Origin: an uncultured Fastidiosipila sp. | GTDB taxonomy: Bacteria; Bacillota; Clostridia; Saccharofermentanales; Fastidiosipilaceae | NCBI GenBank assembly: GCA_947253875.1 | Contig: CAMYAM010000010.1 | Coordinates: forward strand, 7,340-71,339 | Length of the DNA: 64,000 nucleotides | Direction: 5' to 3' | Shown here: in pieces, positions 17,344 to 25,376 of the stretch | Layout: each line of letters starts with the position of its first letter | Position numbering within the stretch: the first letter of the stretch is position 1 | Translations under genes and position numbers: made by a program | Notes under the pieces: model-generated | The model's database searches: none | Told to the model about the DNA's origin: nothing | The model's input: the letters and a program-made list of their open reading frames with translations, nothing else

Positions 17344-18306
17344 TTAATATGAATAAGTCCAAATGTTTCTAATTTGGTCTTCAAGTTCAGCATAGGAGAA
17401 TGATCTAAAAGAATTGTGAATATTAAATGGATCGAAAATTAAATAATCACCATTTGCATCTATATCATGTATAACTACGAAATGTCCTTGACTGGTAAAG
17501 TGACCTGGGCCTAGAACTAAGATTATTGGTTTACCTGCTAATAGGGCTTCATCAATTACAGGTTTATGAAGGATTAAAGTTTCAACAGTTAGACCTAATT
17601 TTTCGGCACCTTCGCTCATTAACATCCATGAAGAACCATTGCCATCAAGAGCGTACCCATTAGCTGTGGCAAATTCTCCCATAGATTGTGGTGTCATATC
17701 TTTATCACCAGTTAGGTGAGTATAGACCATAGTTAGAGCAGTAGGTCCACAACCAGAGATACCGAATTCTGCTCCTGCATATTCTGTATAACCCCAACGT
17801 TGATCCCATTGAGAGAAGTATGGCATTGCGTACTCAGGGAAAGGATCATATCCAGGATCCTTGGCATAAGAACCTGGATTCTCCAATAAACTATGAGCAA
17901 AAAACTCTATAACGGATGGGTTTCTTTTGCTTTGAATATGATTACCATCGCTAAATTCATCATAGTGCTCATTATATATTTGTTTTGCAATTTCACTTGG
18001 TTCGAGTAAATAAGGGTCATAAGTTTTATCTAGTTTGTTCAGGTTCGGCTCCGAAGAAGCATTGTTTGAATTATCAGAATTTTCATCTTCACCATTATTA
18101 GAGTTATTAGATTGTTTGTTTTTATCAGAAGTTGTATCTGTTTCAGGTTGATGTTTAGATTCTTGGGAAATGTTTGGTGTATCATGATGTAATAAACTTT
18201 TCTTTATATTAGGGTAAATAATATATATGGCAACAATAAGCGCACTTATTATTGCCATAACTACAATTACTCTTGATATAAGAGAAGAAAATCCTCTTTT
18301 TTTCAT
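17344..18306 (-). CDS. Membrane-anchored C39-like cysteine peptidase family protein
   Basis: 320 residues. One N-terminal transmembrane segment (about 10-32, VIVVMAIISALIVAIYIIYP) anchors the protein with its bulk outside. A Ser/Asn/Asp-rich linker follows (about 35-90), then a papain-like C39_2 domain: AMPYFSQWDQRWGYTEY, the catalytic-Cys motif GISGCGPTALTMVYTHLTGD, GHFVVIHDI with the catalytic His, and DYLIFDPF with the third residue. Free C39_2 proteins in Bacillota are surface or secreted enzymes without a firm substrate; there is no bacteriocin transporter domain here. It lies 30 bases downstream of tyrS and may share its transcript. Confidence 0.85.
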   Translation of the reverse strand: MKKRGFSSLISRVIVVMAIISALIVAIYIIYPNIKKSLLHHDTPNISQESKHQPETDTTSDKNKQSNNSNNGEDENSDNSNNASSEPNLNKLDKTYDPYLLEPSEIAKQIYNEHYDEFSDGNHIQSKRNPSVIEFFAHSLLENPGSYAKDPGYDPFPEYAMPYFSQWDQRWGYTEYAGAEFGISGCGPTALTMVYTHLTGDKDMTPQSMGEFATANGYALDGNGSSWMLMSEGAEKLGLTVETLILHKPVIDEALLAGKPIILVLGPGHFTSQGHFVVIHDIDANGDYLIFDPFNIHNSFRSFSYAELEDQIRNIWTYSY

Positions 18307-18336
18307 AAATTATTACCTTTTAATTTTTTATTAAAA

Positions 18337-19575
18337 TTAGTCAACTAATAGAACACGGAAGTGATTCTTTTTACCTTTTCTAATAATGATTTCATTGTTA
18401 ACCAAATCTTTGTCGCTTAATTCATATTGGACATCATTAATAATTTCATCATTTATACGAACAGCATTTTGTTGTACCATGCGGCGAGCTTCACTATTTG
18501 ATTTGGTCAAGCCTGCATCAGTCATTACTTGTAGTAGAGGTAGACCTTGAGCTAATTCTTTCCTGTTTACCTCTAAGCTTGGCATATCATCAGTTCTTCC
18601 TTCGCCTGAGAAAATATCTAGAGCTTGTTGTTCAGCATGTTTGGCTTTCTCTTCACCGTGAACGGTTTTTGTTACTTCAAATGCTAAAACTTTCTTAGCT
18701 TCATTAATTTCTTGACCTTCAAGTTTTTCATATTCAGCAATTTTGTCCATAGGTAGGAAGGTGAGAAGCTTCATACAGTTAATTACATCTTCATCATCAA
18801 TATTTCTCCAGTATTGGTAAAACTCAAATGGACTTGTTTTCTCTTCGTTTAACCAAAGCGCACCGCTGGCAGTTTTACCCATTTTTTCACCGTTGCTCTT
18901 GACTAATAGGTTAGTGGTTAAGCCTAAGGCATCATGCTTACCGGTTTTTCTTCGGATTAATTCAGTACCAGCAAGAATATTTGACCATTGGTCGTTACCG
19001 CCAAGCTCAACTTTAACATTATGGTCTGTATAAAGTCTGTAGAAGTCATATGCTTGAATTGTCATATAGTTAAATTCGAAGAATGTTAAACCTTCATCTA
19101 GACGACGTTTGTAGGCATCGGCAGCTAGCATTTTATTAACTGTAAAATGAGGACCGACTTCACGTAAGAATTCAATATATTTCAAACCTAATAGCCAGTC
19201 TGCATTGTTAACTATCATACCTTTACCTTCGGAGAAGTCTAATAGGATTTCCATTTGTTTAGCAAATTGGTTAACGTTGTGTTCAATAACTTCTGGAGTA
19301 AGCATTTTACGCATGTCAGTTCTACCAGAAGGGTCACCAATCATACCAGTACCTCCGCCAAGTAGAGCAACAGGGAAGTGTCCAGCACGTTGTAAGTGAG
19401 CCATAACCATCATTTGGATAAAGTGACCTACGTGTAAACTATCTGCAGTTGGATCAAAACCGATATAAAAACGGACACCAGGTTTTGCGAAAATTTCTTT
19501 TAGCATTTCTAAATCTGTGCTTTGTGCAATGTACCCACGTTCGATTAATGTATCGATAACATTTTGATTTTCCAT
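18337..19575 (-). CDS. tyrS: Tyrosyl-tRNA synthetase
   Basis: Charges tRNA-Tyr. The 412-residue class Ic enzyme has the HIGH-type motif LHVGHF, the tyrosine-pocket region LLGGGTGMIGDPSGRTDMRK, GGNDQWSNILAG, and the KMSKS-type loop as KMGKTASGALWLN, matching the KFGKT form of Bacillus enzymes. A C-terminal S4 RNA-binding domain (LLQVMTDAGLTKSNSEARRM) completes it. The gene starts only about 35 bases after the tmcAL stop, which leaves no room for a T-box leader, so it is probably transcribed from upstream of tmcAL. Confidence 0.96.
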   Translation of the reverse strand: MENQNVIDTLIERGYIAQSTDLEMLKEIFAKPGVRFYIGFDPTADSLHVGHFIQMMVMAHLQRAGHFPVALLGGGTGMIGDPSGRTDMRKMLTPEVIEHNVNQFAKQMEILLDFSEGKGMIVNNADWLLGLKYIEFLREVGPHFTVNKMLAADAYKRRLDEGLTFFEFNYMTIQAYDFYRLYTDHNVKVELGGNDQWSNILAGTELIRRKTGKHDALGLTTNLLVKSNGEKMGKTASGALWLNEEKTSPFEFYQYWRNIDDEDVINCMKLLTFLPMDKIAEYEKLEGQEINEAKKVLAFEVTKTVHGEEKAKHAEQQALDIFSGEGRTDDMPSLEVNRKELAQGLPLLQVMTDAGLTKSNSEARRMVQQNAVRINDEIINDVQYELSDKDLVNNEIIIRKGKKNHFRVLLVD

Positions 19576-19610
19576 ATCAATTTCATCCTCTTTTCAATTT
19601 TATTTTTTTC

Positions 19611-20969
19611 TTATTTAATGTAAATATATTCCTTATAAATTCCTTCGCCTTCTTTTTGATAAAAGAGCTTATAAAGAGCATCAGCGTTTAAATTTAGCTG
19701 TTGTTGTATTTTACTAGTTTTAAGATTATTATTCAATCTTTCTAACAAATCAGAGTTTTTAACAGTTATTGGCAAAGTAGCAAGCTTACGCATGAGCTTC
19801 ATGAGGTATCTACCATTTTTATCAACGGCTAAAACATTTATAAAAGCTGGGCCATCATTTCTTATAGCTTGCCAATCCGTTTCTTTTATATTCAGCAAAA
19901 GACTAAGGGCAGCACGTTTAATTCTAGTTTCAACAAAGTACTTGTTGGAAATTTCTTGAAATAAGTTTTCACGTAAAACTTCATTATATTTAGATTCGGT
20001 TTGGGAACCAGAGAAAAGATAAGATTCACTAACATTCTTGATCCTATTGGCTAAATCAGCAGAGAAATCCCTATAAAGAATTAGTTCATCTACAGAGGTA
20101 GTTAGAACTCTAGCTAGGAACATTTCAATATAAGTCTCATATTGACAATAGTTTGGCGCAATAACACGAGCTAAAACTATAGGATTTAAATAGTTTTCAA
20201 GTTTTAAGAAACGCATTGATTTTCTGTGCTCAGCAGTGTTTGTTTCAAGCAAAATTTCCCTAATGGCAGATGCAGAGAGACTGAAATTATCAGCTTTTTC
20301 TAAGCTGTTTTCAGCAGCACCTTTTCGAGGTGAGAGATGTAGCTTAAGTGGTCGAGAACCTTGTGATTTTCTTATTTCGTTTTCTGCTTTAATTGCTAAC
20401 GAATATTCTAGTGCCAAGATATTATTAGATTTTTTTAGAAGACTTTGAATTTCATCTTTATAAAGACTTAAACTTTCAGTGTTTGAATCTTGATCTTTCC
20501 CTAATAGTTCAGCCAAACTTAAACTTCTGGCTTCCGCAAAATTTTTCCCTTGGTCTAAGTAGTTTCTCAATAGTTCTTTAAAGTCAGCAGACTCATTGTG
20601 CAAAATTTGACTAACTTTATCAAAAAAATTATTGGATCGAATTATCTCAGCATCTTCAGCTCCAGCCACAACTGTATCAACAATGCCTAAGCTGCTTATT
20701 AGTTTAATGGCAGCACTAGCAAATTCTTTGGCGCTAGCACTAGCAAAACTTACCGGTAATTCAATAACCATTGCTGCACCAGATTTTACTGCATCTTCCG
20801 CACGCTCATATTTGGAATAAAGAGCAGGCTCACCTCTCTGGACAAAGCTGCCACTCATTACCAAAATAATTCTACAATCTTCTCCAAATGTATTTTTTAC
20901 ATATTCAATTTGATACAAATGCCCCAAATGCATAGGGTTATATTCTGTAATTATCGCTACTGTTTTCAT
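19611..20969 (-). CDS. tmcAL: tRNA(Met) cytidine acetate ligase TmcAL (YlbM family)
   Basis: Installs N4-acetylcytidine at the wobble position of elongator tRNA-Met using acetate and ATP through acetyl-AMP, unlike the acetyl-CoA-dependent TmcA. The nucleotidyltransferase signature is at the N-terminus: TEYNPMHLGHLYQIEYVKN (HxGH-type) followed by VMSGSFVQRGEPALYSKYER, then ELPVSFASASAKEFASAAIK. LSPRKGAA and LSASAIREIL are also family-like. An upstream in-frame TTG at 20987 would add six residues; the ATG at 20969 was preferred because relatives begin MKAV/MKTV. The gene is upstream of tyrS and divergent from pta-ackA, whose product pool includes its substrate acetate. Confidence 0.9.
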   Translation of the reverse strand: MKTVAIITEYNPMHLGHLYQIEYVKNTFGEDCRIILVMSGSFVQRGEPALYSKYERAEDAVKSGAAMVIELPVSFASASAKEFASAAIKLISSLGIVDTVVAGAEDAEIIRSNNFFDKVSQILHNESADFKELLRNYLDQGKNFAEARSLSLAELLGKDQDSNTESLSLYKDEIQSLLKKSNNILALEYSLAIKAENEIRKSQGSRPLKLHLSPRKGAAENSLEKADNFSLSASAIREILLETNTAEHRKSMRFLKLENYLNPIVLARVIAPNYCQYETYIEMFLARVLTTSVDELILYRDFSADLANRIKNVSESYLFSGSQTESKYNEVLRENLFQEISNKYFVETRIKRAALSLLLNIKETDWQAIRNDGPAFINVLAVDKNGRYLMKLMRKLATLPITVKNSDLLERLNNNLKTSKIQQQLNLNADALYKLFYQKEGEGIYKEYIYIK

Positions 20970-21046
20970 AATTCTTATTATAAACAATCCTGACAGAAAT
21001 GCTTAATTTATTAGTTTATAATATCTACATTGTTTGTTAAAGAATC

Positions 21047-21078
21047 TATACTCGTAAGACTTATATAATACGAGCATA
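21047..21078. promoter_or_regulatory. pta promoter -10 inside a long inverted repeat
   Basis: TATACTCGTA (21047-21056) and TACGAGCATA (21069-21078) are inverted repeats matching at 9 of 10 positions around a 12-base centre that ends in a perfect TATAAT (21064-21069). No good -35 is visible. A protein bound here would cover the -10 of the pta operon, which encodes a MarR regulator. Confidence 0.5.
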
Positions 21079-21132
21079 TGTTGAAAATTTAATCTAAATT
21101 AATTACAAAATGTTGTTAAAAGGAGGCCTCTT

Positions 21133-22131
21133 ATGAGCTTAATGGATAATATTTATAAAAAAGCCACAAATAATAAAAGACGTATAGTTTTAGTGGAAAC
21201 TGAAGATTTACGTATTTTGGAAGCTGCTAGTCAAGCAGTGGCAAAAAATTTAGCAGATATTATTTTGCTAGGTGATGCTGAGAAAATTGAGAAATTAGCT
21301 AATGAAAACGGCTTAAATTTATCAAGTTGCGAAATTATTTCAGTTGAAAATAGTGATAGACAATTAGAGTTTGCCGAAGAATATTATCAATTAAGGAAGC
21401 ATAAAGGTATCAGTTTAGAAGATGCGAAACTTGCAATCAAGAAGCCTCTTAATTTTGCAGCTATGTTGGTACATACCAATTATGTGGATGGAATGGTGGC
21501 AGGTGCAGTCCATAGTACAGCAGAAGTGTTGAGATCAGCTTTGCAAATTGTTGGTACTGCCCCAAATAGTAAATTAGTATCTACATTCTTTATTATGCAA
21601 GTGCCAAATACAGAATATGGAGAAAAAGGTGTATTTGCTTTCTCCGATGCGGGTATGGTGGAAAACCCAAACTCTGAACAACTTAGTGAAATTGCAATCG
21701 CAACAGCTAACTCATTTGAGTCTCTTTTAGAGATAGAGCCTCAAGTTGCTTTGTTGTCATATTCCAGCAAAGGCTCTGGAAATAGCGAAATGGTAAATAA
21801 GGTTGTTGAAGCAACAAAGCTTGCAAAAGCAAAGGCTCCTCAAATTTCTATTGATGGAGAACTACAAGTAGACGCTGCTATTGATGCAGCTGTTGCTAAA
21901 CAAAAAGTCAAAGATTCTGATGTAGCTGGAAAAGCTAATGTCTTGATATTCCCTGATTTGAATTCAGGTAATATAGCGTATAAATTAGTGCAAAGACTTG
22001 CAAAAGCTGATGCTTTTGGCCCAGTTACACAAGGTTTAGCTAAACCAGTCAATGACCTTTCAAGAGGATCCAGTGTTGAAGATATTCTTGGAGTTATTGC
22101 AATCACTGCAGTTCAGGCTCAAATTAATTAA
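21133..22131 (+). CDS. pta: Phosphate acetyltransferase
   Basis: Converts acetyl-CoA and phosphate to acetyl phosphate, the first step of the ATP-yielding acetate branch. The 332 residues match the short single-domain Pta: VLVETEDLRILEAA-like start, NYVDGMVAGAVHSTAEVLR, GVFAFSDAGMVENPNSEQLS, ALLSYSSKGSGNSEMV, IDGELQVDAAI and VLIFPDLNSGNIAYKLVQRL. RBS AAAAGGAGGC is 6-7 bases before ATG. ackA follows 31 bases later, and the four-gene operon pta-ackA-marR-acpP is tightly packed. Confidence 0.96.
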   Translation: MSLMDNIYKKATNNKRRIVLVETEDLRILEAASQAVAKNLADIILLGDAEKIEKLANENGLNLSSCEIISVENSDRQLEFAEEYYQLRKHKGISLEDAKLAIKKPLNFAAMLVHTNYVDGMVAGAVHSTAEVLRSALQIVGTAPNSKLVSTFFIMQVPNTEYGEKGVFAFSDAGMVENPNSEQLSEIAIATANSFESLLEIEPQVALLSYSSKGSGNSEMVNKVVEATKLAKAKAPQISIDGELQVDAAIDAAVAKQKVKDSDVAGKANVLIFPDLNSGNIAYKLVQRLAKADAFGPVTQGLAKPVNDLSRGSSVEDILGVIAITAVQAQIN

Positions 22132-22162
22132 TTAATCTTAAACTTAGAAACGAGGATCAACT

Positions 22163-23377
22163 ATGTTAATTTTGGTTGTTAATGCAGGAAGTTCTTCTTT
22201 GAAATTCCAGCTCCTAAATCCACAAACTGAGAAAATATACGCAAAAGGTCTTTGTGATCGCATAAATATAGGCGGAGTATTTAAATATATAAATTGTCTT
22301 ACAGAAGAAGAATTTACAAAGAATGAACCTCTTGCATCTCATCAAGAGGCAATGGAATTGGTTTTGCAAACTTTAGTTTCACCTGATCATGGTGTGATTG
22401 CATCAATGGATGAAGTTCAAGCTATTGGACACAGGGTTGTTCATGGTGGTGAAAGCATGAGAAAGGCTGTCCTTATCGATAAGGAAGTTGAGGAAGTTAT
22501 TAAACGTATAATACCGTTGGCTCCTCTGCATAATGCGGCAGCTCTTGCTGGTATCAAAGCTTGTGAAAAGGTAATGCCTAATAAACCTATGGTTGCAGTA
22601 TTCGACACAGCTTTCCATTCAAGTATGCCAGATTATACTTATACCTACGCATTACCATATGAATTTTACGAAAAATATCATGTAAGAAGATATGGATTCC
22701 ACGGAACATCACACGATCACGTAAGTACCTTAGCTGCCGAAGCTATTGGTAAGAAACGTGAAGACTTGAACATTATTACTTGTCACTTAGGAAATGGTTC
22801 TTCTTTAGCAGCTATTAAACATGGAGAAGTTCTTGATACCTCAATGGGCATGACTCCTGTTTCAGGCGTACCTATGGGAACTAGAACAGGTGATATGGAT
22901 CCGGCTGTTGTGAAATATCTGATTGATAATAATCATGACTTGACCTTAGAGGAATTGGATAAAATTTTTAACAAAGGTTCAGGTGTATTGGGTATCTCCG
23001 GAATTAGTTCTGATTTTAGAGATTTGTACGATGCAATTGAATTTGGAAACGACAGAGCGAGACTTGCAGTGGAGGTTTTTGCATACCAGGTAAAAAAATA
23101 CATTGGTGCGTTTATGGCAGTGCTAGGTGATTTGGACCTAATTGTTTTCACAGCAGGTGTTGGTGAGAATGCTCCCAGAGTTAGAAGAGATGTTTTGTCA
23201 GGATTAGAAAAATTTGGGATTGAATTAGATCCACAAAGAAATGTAAGTTCAGTACCTGGTCAAATTAATGAAATATCTAAAGAAGGTTCAAAAGTAAAAG
23301 TTATGGTAGTTCCAACTAATGAAGAGTTGGAAATTGCTCTTAAAACTTATAATTTGGTAAAATCTTTGTATGAGTAA
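22163..23377 (+). CDS. ackA: Acetate kinase
   Basis: Transfers the phosphate of acetyl phosphate to ADP, giving acetate and ATP. The 404-residue protein shows both signatures of the ASKHA family: VVNAGSSSLKFQLL at the start and RRYGFHGTSHDHV in the middle. ITCHLGNGSSLAAIKHG, DTSMGMTPVSGVPMGTRTGD and FTAGVGENAPRVRRD are also intact. Its 3' end overlaps the start of the MarR gene by 8 bases, so the regulator's translation is probably coupled to it. Confidence 0.97.
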   Translation: MLILVVNAGSSSLKFQLLNPQTEKIYAKGLCDRINIGGVFKYINCLTEEEFTKNEPLASHQEAMELVLQTLVSPDHGVIASMDEVQAIGHRVVHGGESMRKAVLIDKEVEEVIKRIIPLAPLHNAAALAGIKACEKVMPNKPMVAVFDTAFHSSMPDYTYTYALPYEFYEKYHVRRYGFHGTSHDHVSTLAAEAIGKKREDLNIITCHLGNGSSLAAIKHGEVLDTSMGMTPVSGVPMGTRTGDMDPAVVKYLIDNNHDLTLEELDKIFNKGSGVLGISGISSDFRDLYDAIEFGNDRARLAVEVFAYQVKKYIGAFMAVLGDLDLIVFTAGVGENAPRVRRDVLSGLEKFGIELDPQRNVSSVPGQINEISKEGSKVKVMVVPTNEELEIALKTYNLVKSLYE

Positions 23378-23918
23378 AATTGAATCTATATTGCTTGAAA
23401 AATTAACTGGTGTAATCGATATTATTGTCAGGACAGAAGAAGAAGCCTTGGCAATGGGAGATTTTAATGATATCTCACGAACCGAAATGCAGACTCTAAT
23501 TGCTATTGGTCCATATGATAAATTAAGTATGAGTGCAGTGGCTGAGAAAGTAGGTATAACTGCAGGGACTTTGACTGTCCAGATTAAAAAGCTGCGTAAA
23601 AAAGGTTATGTAGACAAGACCAAGAACAAAGAGGACAAGCGTATTAGTGAACTTAGTCTCACTAGAAAAGGTAAAATTGCAGTTCGTTTACATCAACGCT
23701 CAATGCGGGTTGTGCTGAGTGCTATAACTGAACCACTTACTGAAGAGCAAACAGAGTTTATGACTGAAATCATGGATAAGGTTTATGAATACATGCTTCA
23801 AACTTACCAAGAATATAAGGGTAAAGAAAGAGAACGAAGCGTGGAAAACAAAGATAAAACAAAAGTCAGGAATAACTTGAATGGCAAAGAAGACGAAAAT
23901 GATGAACAAGGTGAATAA
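23370..23918 (+). CDS. MarR-family transcriptional regulator, FabT-like
   Basis: A 182-residue winged-helix regulator. The DNA-binding part is clear: MSAVAEKVGITAGTLTVQIK as helix-turn-helix, then KKGYVDKTKNKEDKRISELS as the wing with the Asp-Lys-Arg typical of MarR. RKGKIAVRLHQRSMR and the flanking helices resemble FabT of streptococci, which represses fatty-acid synthesis when acyl-ACP binds. The neighbouring acyl carrier protein gene supports that reading, but the resemblance is by eye. The last 30 residues are a Lys/Glu/Asp-rich tail. It overlaps the end of ackA and ends one base before the ACP start codon. It may bind the inverted repeat over the pta -10. Confidence 0.8.
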   Translation: MSKIESILLEKLTGVIDIIVRTEEEALAMGDFNDISRTEMQTLIAIGPYDKLSMSAVAEKVGITAGTLTVQIKKLRKKGYVDKTKNKEDKRISELSLTRKGKIAVRLHQRSMRVVLSAITEPLTEEQTEFMTEIMDKVYEYMLQTYQEYKGKERERSVENKDKTKVRNNLNGKEDENDEQGE

Positions 23919-23919
23919 T

Positions 23920-24183
23920 ATGAATTCAGATTTTTCTTTTGAAGATATTATTGATATAGTAAAAAAATCAATTACCAAAGTAAGTCATTTGAAATATGAC
24001 GCAATCTCACTTGAGGATAAATTGTCTGAAAATCTAGAGCTTGATTCTTTAAGTTTAATAGAATTAGTTGTTGACTTGGAAACCTATTTTGAATTAAGAA
24101 TAGCTGAAGAGGACTTAGATGACATTATTACGGTAGAAGATGCGTGTAGATTAATTGAGTCTAAACTAAAAGATTTAAATTAA
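23920..24183 (+). CDS. acpP: Acyl carrier protein
   Basis: A small acidic four-helix carrier, 87 residues from the chosen start. LELDSLSLIELVVDLETYF contains the DSL motif whose Ser carries 4'-phosphopantetheine. It lacks the more usual DSLD/E..E spacing seen in the main FAS ACP, so it could be a specialised carrier. The ATG at 23920 was chosen because AAGGTG (23908-23913) sits six bases upstream and because it follows the MarR stop directly; an upstream ATG at 23881 would place 13 extra residues over the regulator gene. Confidence 0.85.
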   Translation: MNSDFSFEDIIDIVKKSITKVSHLKYDAISLEDKLSENLELDSLSLIELVVDLETYFELRIAEEDLDDIITVEDACRLIESKLKDLN

Positions 24184-24202
24184 TTGTTTACGCAAAAAAT
24201 AA

Positions 24203-24281
24203 AAGTGATATTTGTTTATTAATGAGTTATTAATGAATTTTCTCATTAGAATGTAGGGAAATACTTACACAAATATCACTT
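24203..24281. terminator. Large bidirectional terminator between acpP and plsC
   Basis: Outer arms AAGTGATATTTGT (24203-24215) and ACAAATATCACTT (24269-24281) pair perfectly over 13 bp. Inside is a second stem, TAATGAG (24220-24226) with CTCATTA (24242-24248). Both flanks are A/T-rich, so it can end transcripts from both convergent genes. Confidence 0.75.
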
Positions 24282-24305
24282 CTTTATTTTGTAATTTATT
24301 TGTTT

Positions 24306-25166
24306 TTAATTATCGCTATTGTCGTTTGCGGAATCTGCCTCTGCACGACGCTGCTCACGACGTTTTTGTCTTGCTGCTAATTTTTGCATATATTCTAAAT
24401 TTTCATGCTCGTAGACTCTAGGTATTTCTTTATTGTTGTACATGTAGTGTAACCAATCGGAGAGAGCTTGATTCATTTCTTTTGAATTAGAATAATCACT
24501 TGGATAAATTGGTTTACCATAAGTTAAGATTAATCGTTTTCGTTTCATAAATCCTTGGAATGGGCGAGGCCATTTCATATGACGACTAAAAATCTCATAA
24601 CCGCCATCAATAAATGCTGGAACTATAGGTACTTCAGCTTTACTTGCGATAAACGAAGTACCACCTTTAATAATTCCTAATTTACCATCAGCAGTTCTTG
24701 TACCTTCAGGGTGGATTAACAAAATATTGTCATTTTTTAACTCTTTGATACAAACCATTAAAGATTGTCTAGCACTACCTCCACGATCTATAGGAATTCC
24801 ACGGCCGACTCGCATAATTAACTTACCAAACCAGCCTCTTGATTCACCTAATTCTTTAGCAGCTAAAGAACAAAATTTATCGAAGTGATGTTTAGGTAAG
24901 CCCATAGCTGCAATTAAACCATCTACATAAGTTTCGTGGTTAGGTGCTATTATATAAGGAGCATCTTTAGGAAGATTTTCTGCACCACGAACTTCAAATT
25001 TTGTAATAGTTTTGATCAACAGACTTCCTATATGATATCCTAGCTTTCCTGCCCAATTTCTCTCAGTAGGCTCAGGTAAAGCGTCTATCTCAGCATTATT
25101 AGTTTGAATTTTTATTTCTGTATCAGGTTTTATCTTATTTTCAATATTGTCATTATTGTTTTGCAT
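24306..25166 (-). CDS. plsC: 1-acyl-sn-glycerol-3-phosphate acyltransferase
   Basis: Adds the second acyl chain to lysophosphatidic acid to form phosphatidic acid at the membrane. Acyltransferase motifs are in order: APNHETYVDG (the HX4D catalytic motif), GRGIPIDRGG, and LIHPEGTRTADG, followed by VPIVPAFIDGG. A 40-residue hydrophilic head and a Lys/Arg-rich C-terminal tail (QKLAARQKRREQRR) flank the domain. An in-frame TTG 12 bases upstream (25178) is possible; the ATG at 25166 is preferred. Convergent with the ACP gene, divergent from addB. Confidence 0.9.
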   Translation of the reverse strand: MQNNNDNIENKIKPDTEIKIQTNNAEIDALPEPTERNWAGKLGYHIGSLLIKTITKFEVRGAENLPKDAPYIIAPNHETYVDGLIAAMGLPKHHFDKFCSLAAKELGESRGWFGKLIMRVGRGIPIDRGGSARQSLMVCIKELKNDNILLIHPEGTRTADGKLGIIKGGTSFIASKAEVPIVPAFIDGGYEIFSRHMKWPRPFQGFMKRKRLILTYGKPIYPSDYSNSKEMNQALSDWLHYMYNNKEIPRVYEHENLEYMQKLAARQKRREQRRAEADSANDNSDN

Positions 25167-25376
25167 ATGTATCTTCAATCCGCCAATCTAAATATATATA
25201 CTTGTAATTTGCTTTTTAATTTTGGCATTAATTTTTTGCTGTATATTGTTATTATTTCTCATATTTTGCCACTACATCTCAATGTGCAAAAATACTAATA
25301 TAGATTAGAATAATACCATATGGAATTTTTGTAAAAGTAATAATATTTTTAACAAAGTGATTTTGAGGTGAATGAC

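Noticed and set aside
19576..19610. T-box leader before tyrS
   Set aside because: Only about 35 bases separate it from the upstream gene, far too short for a T-box.
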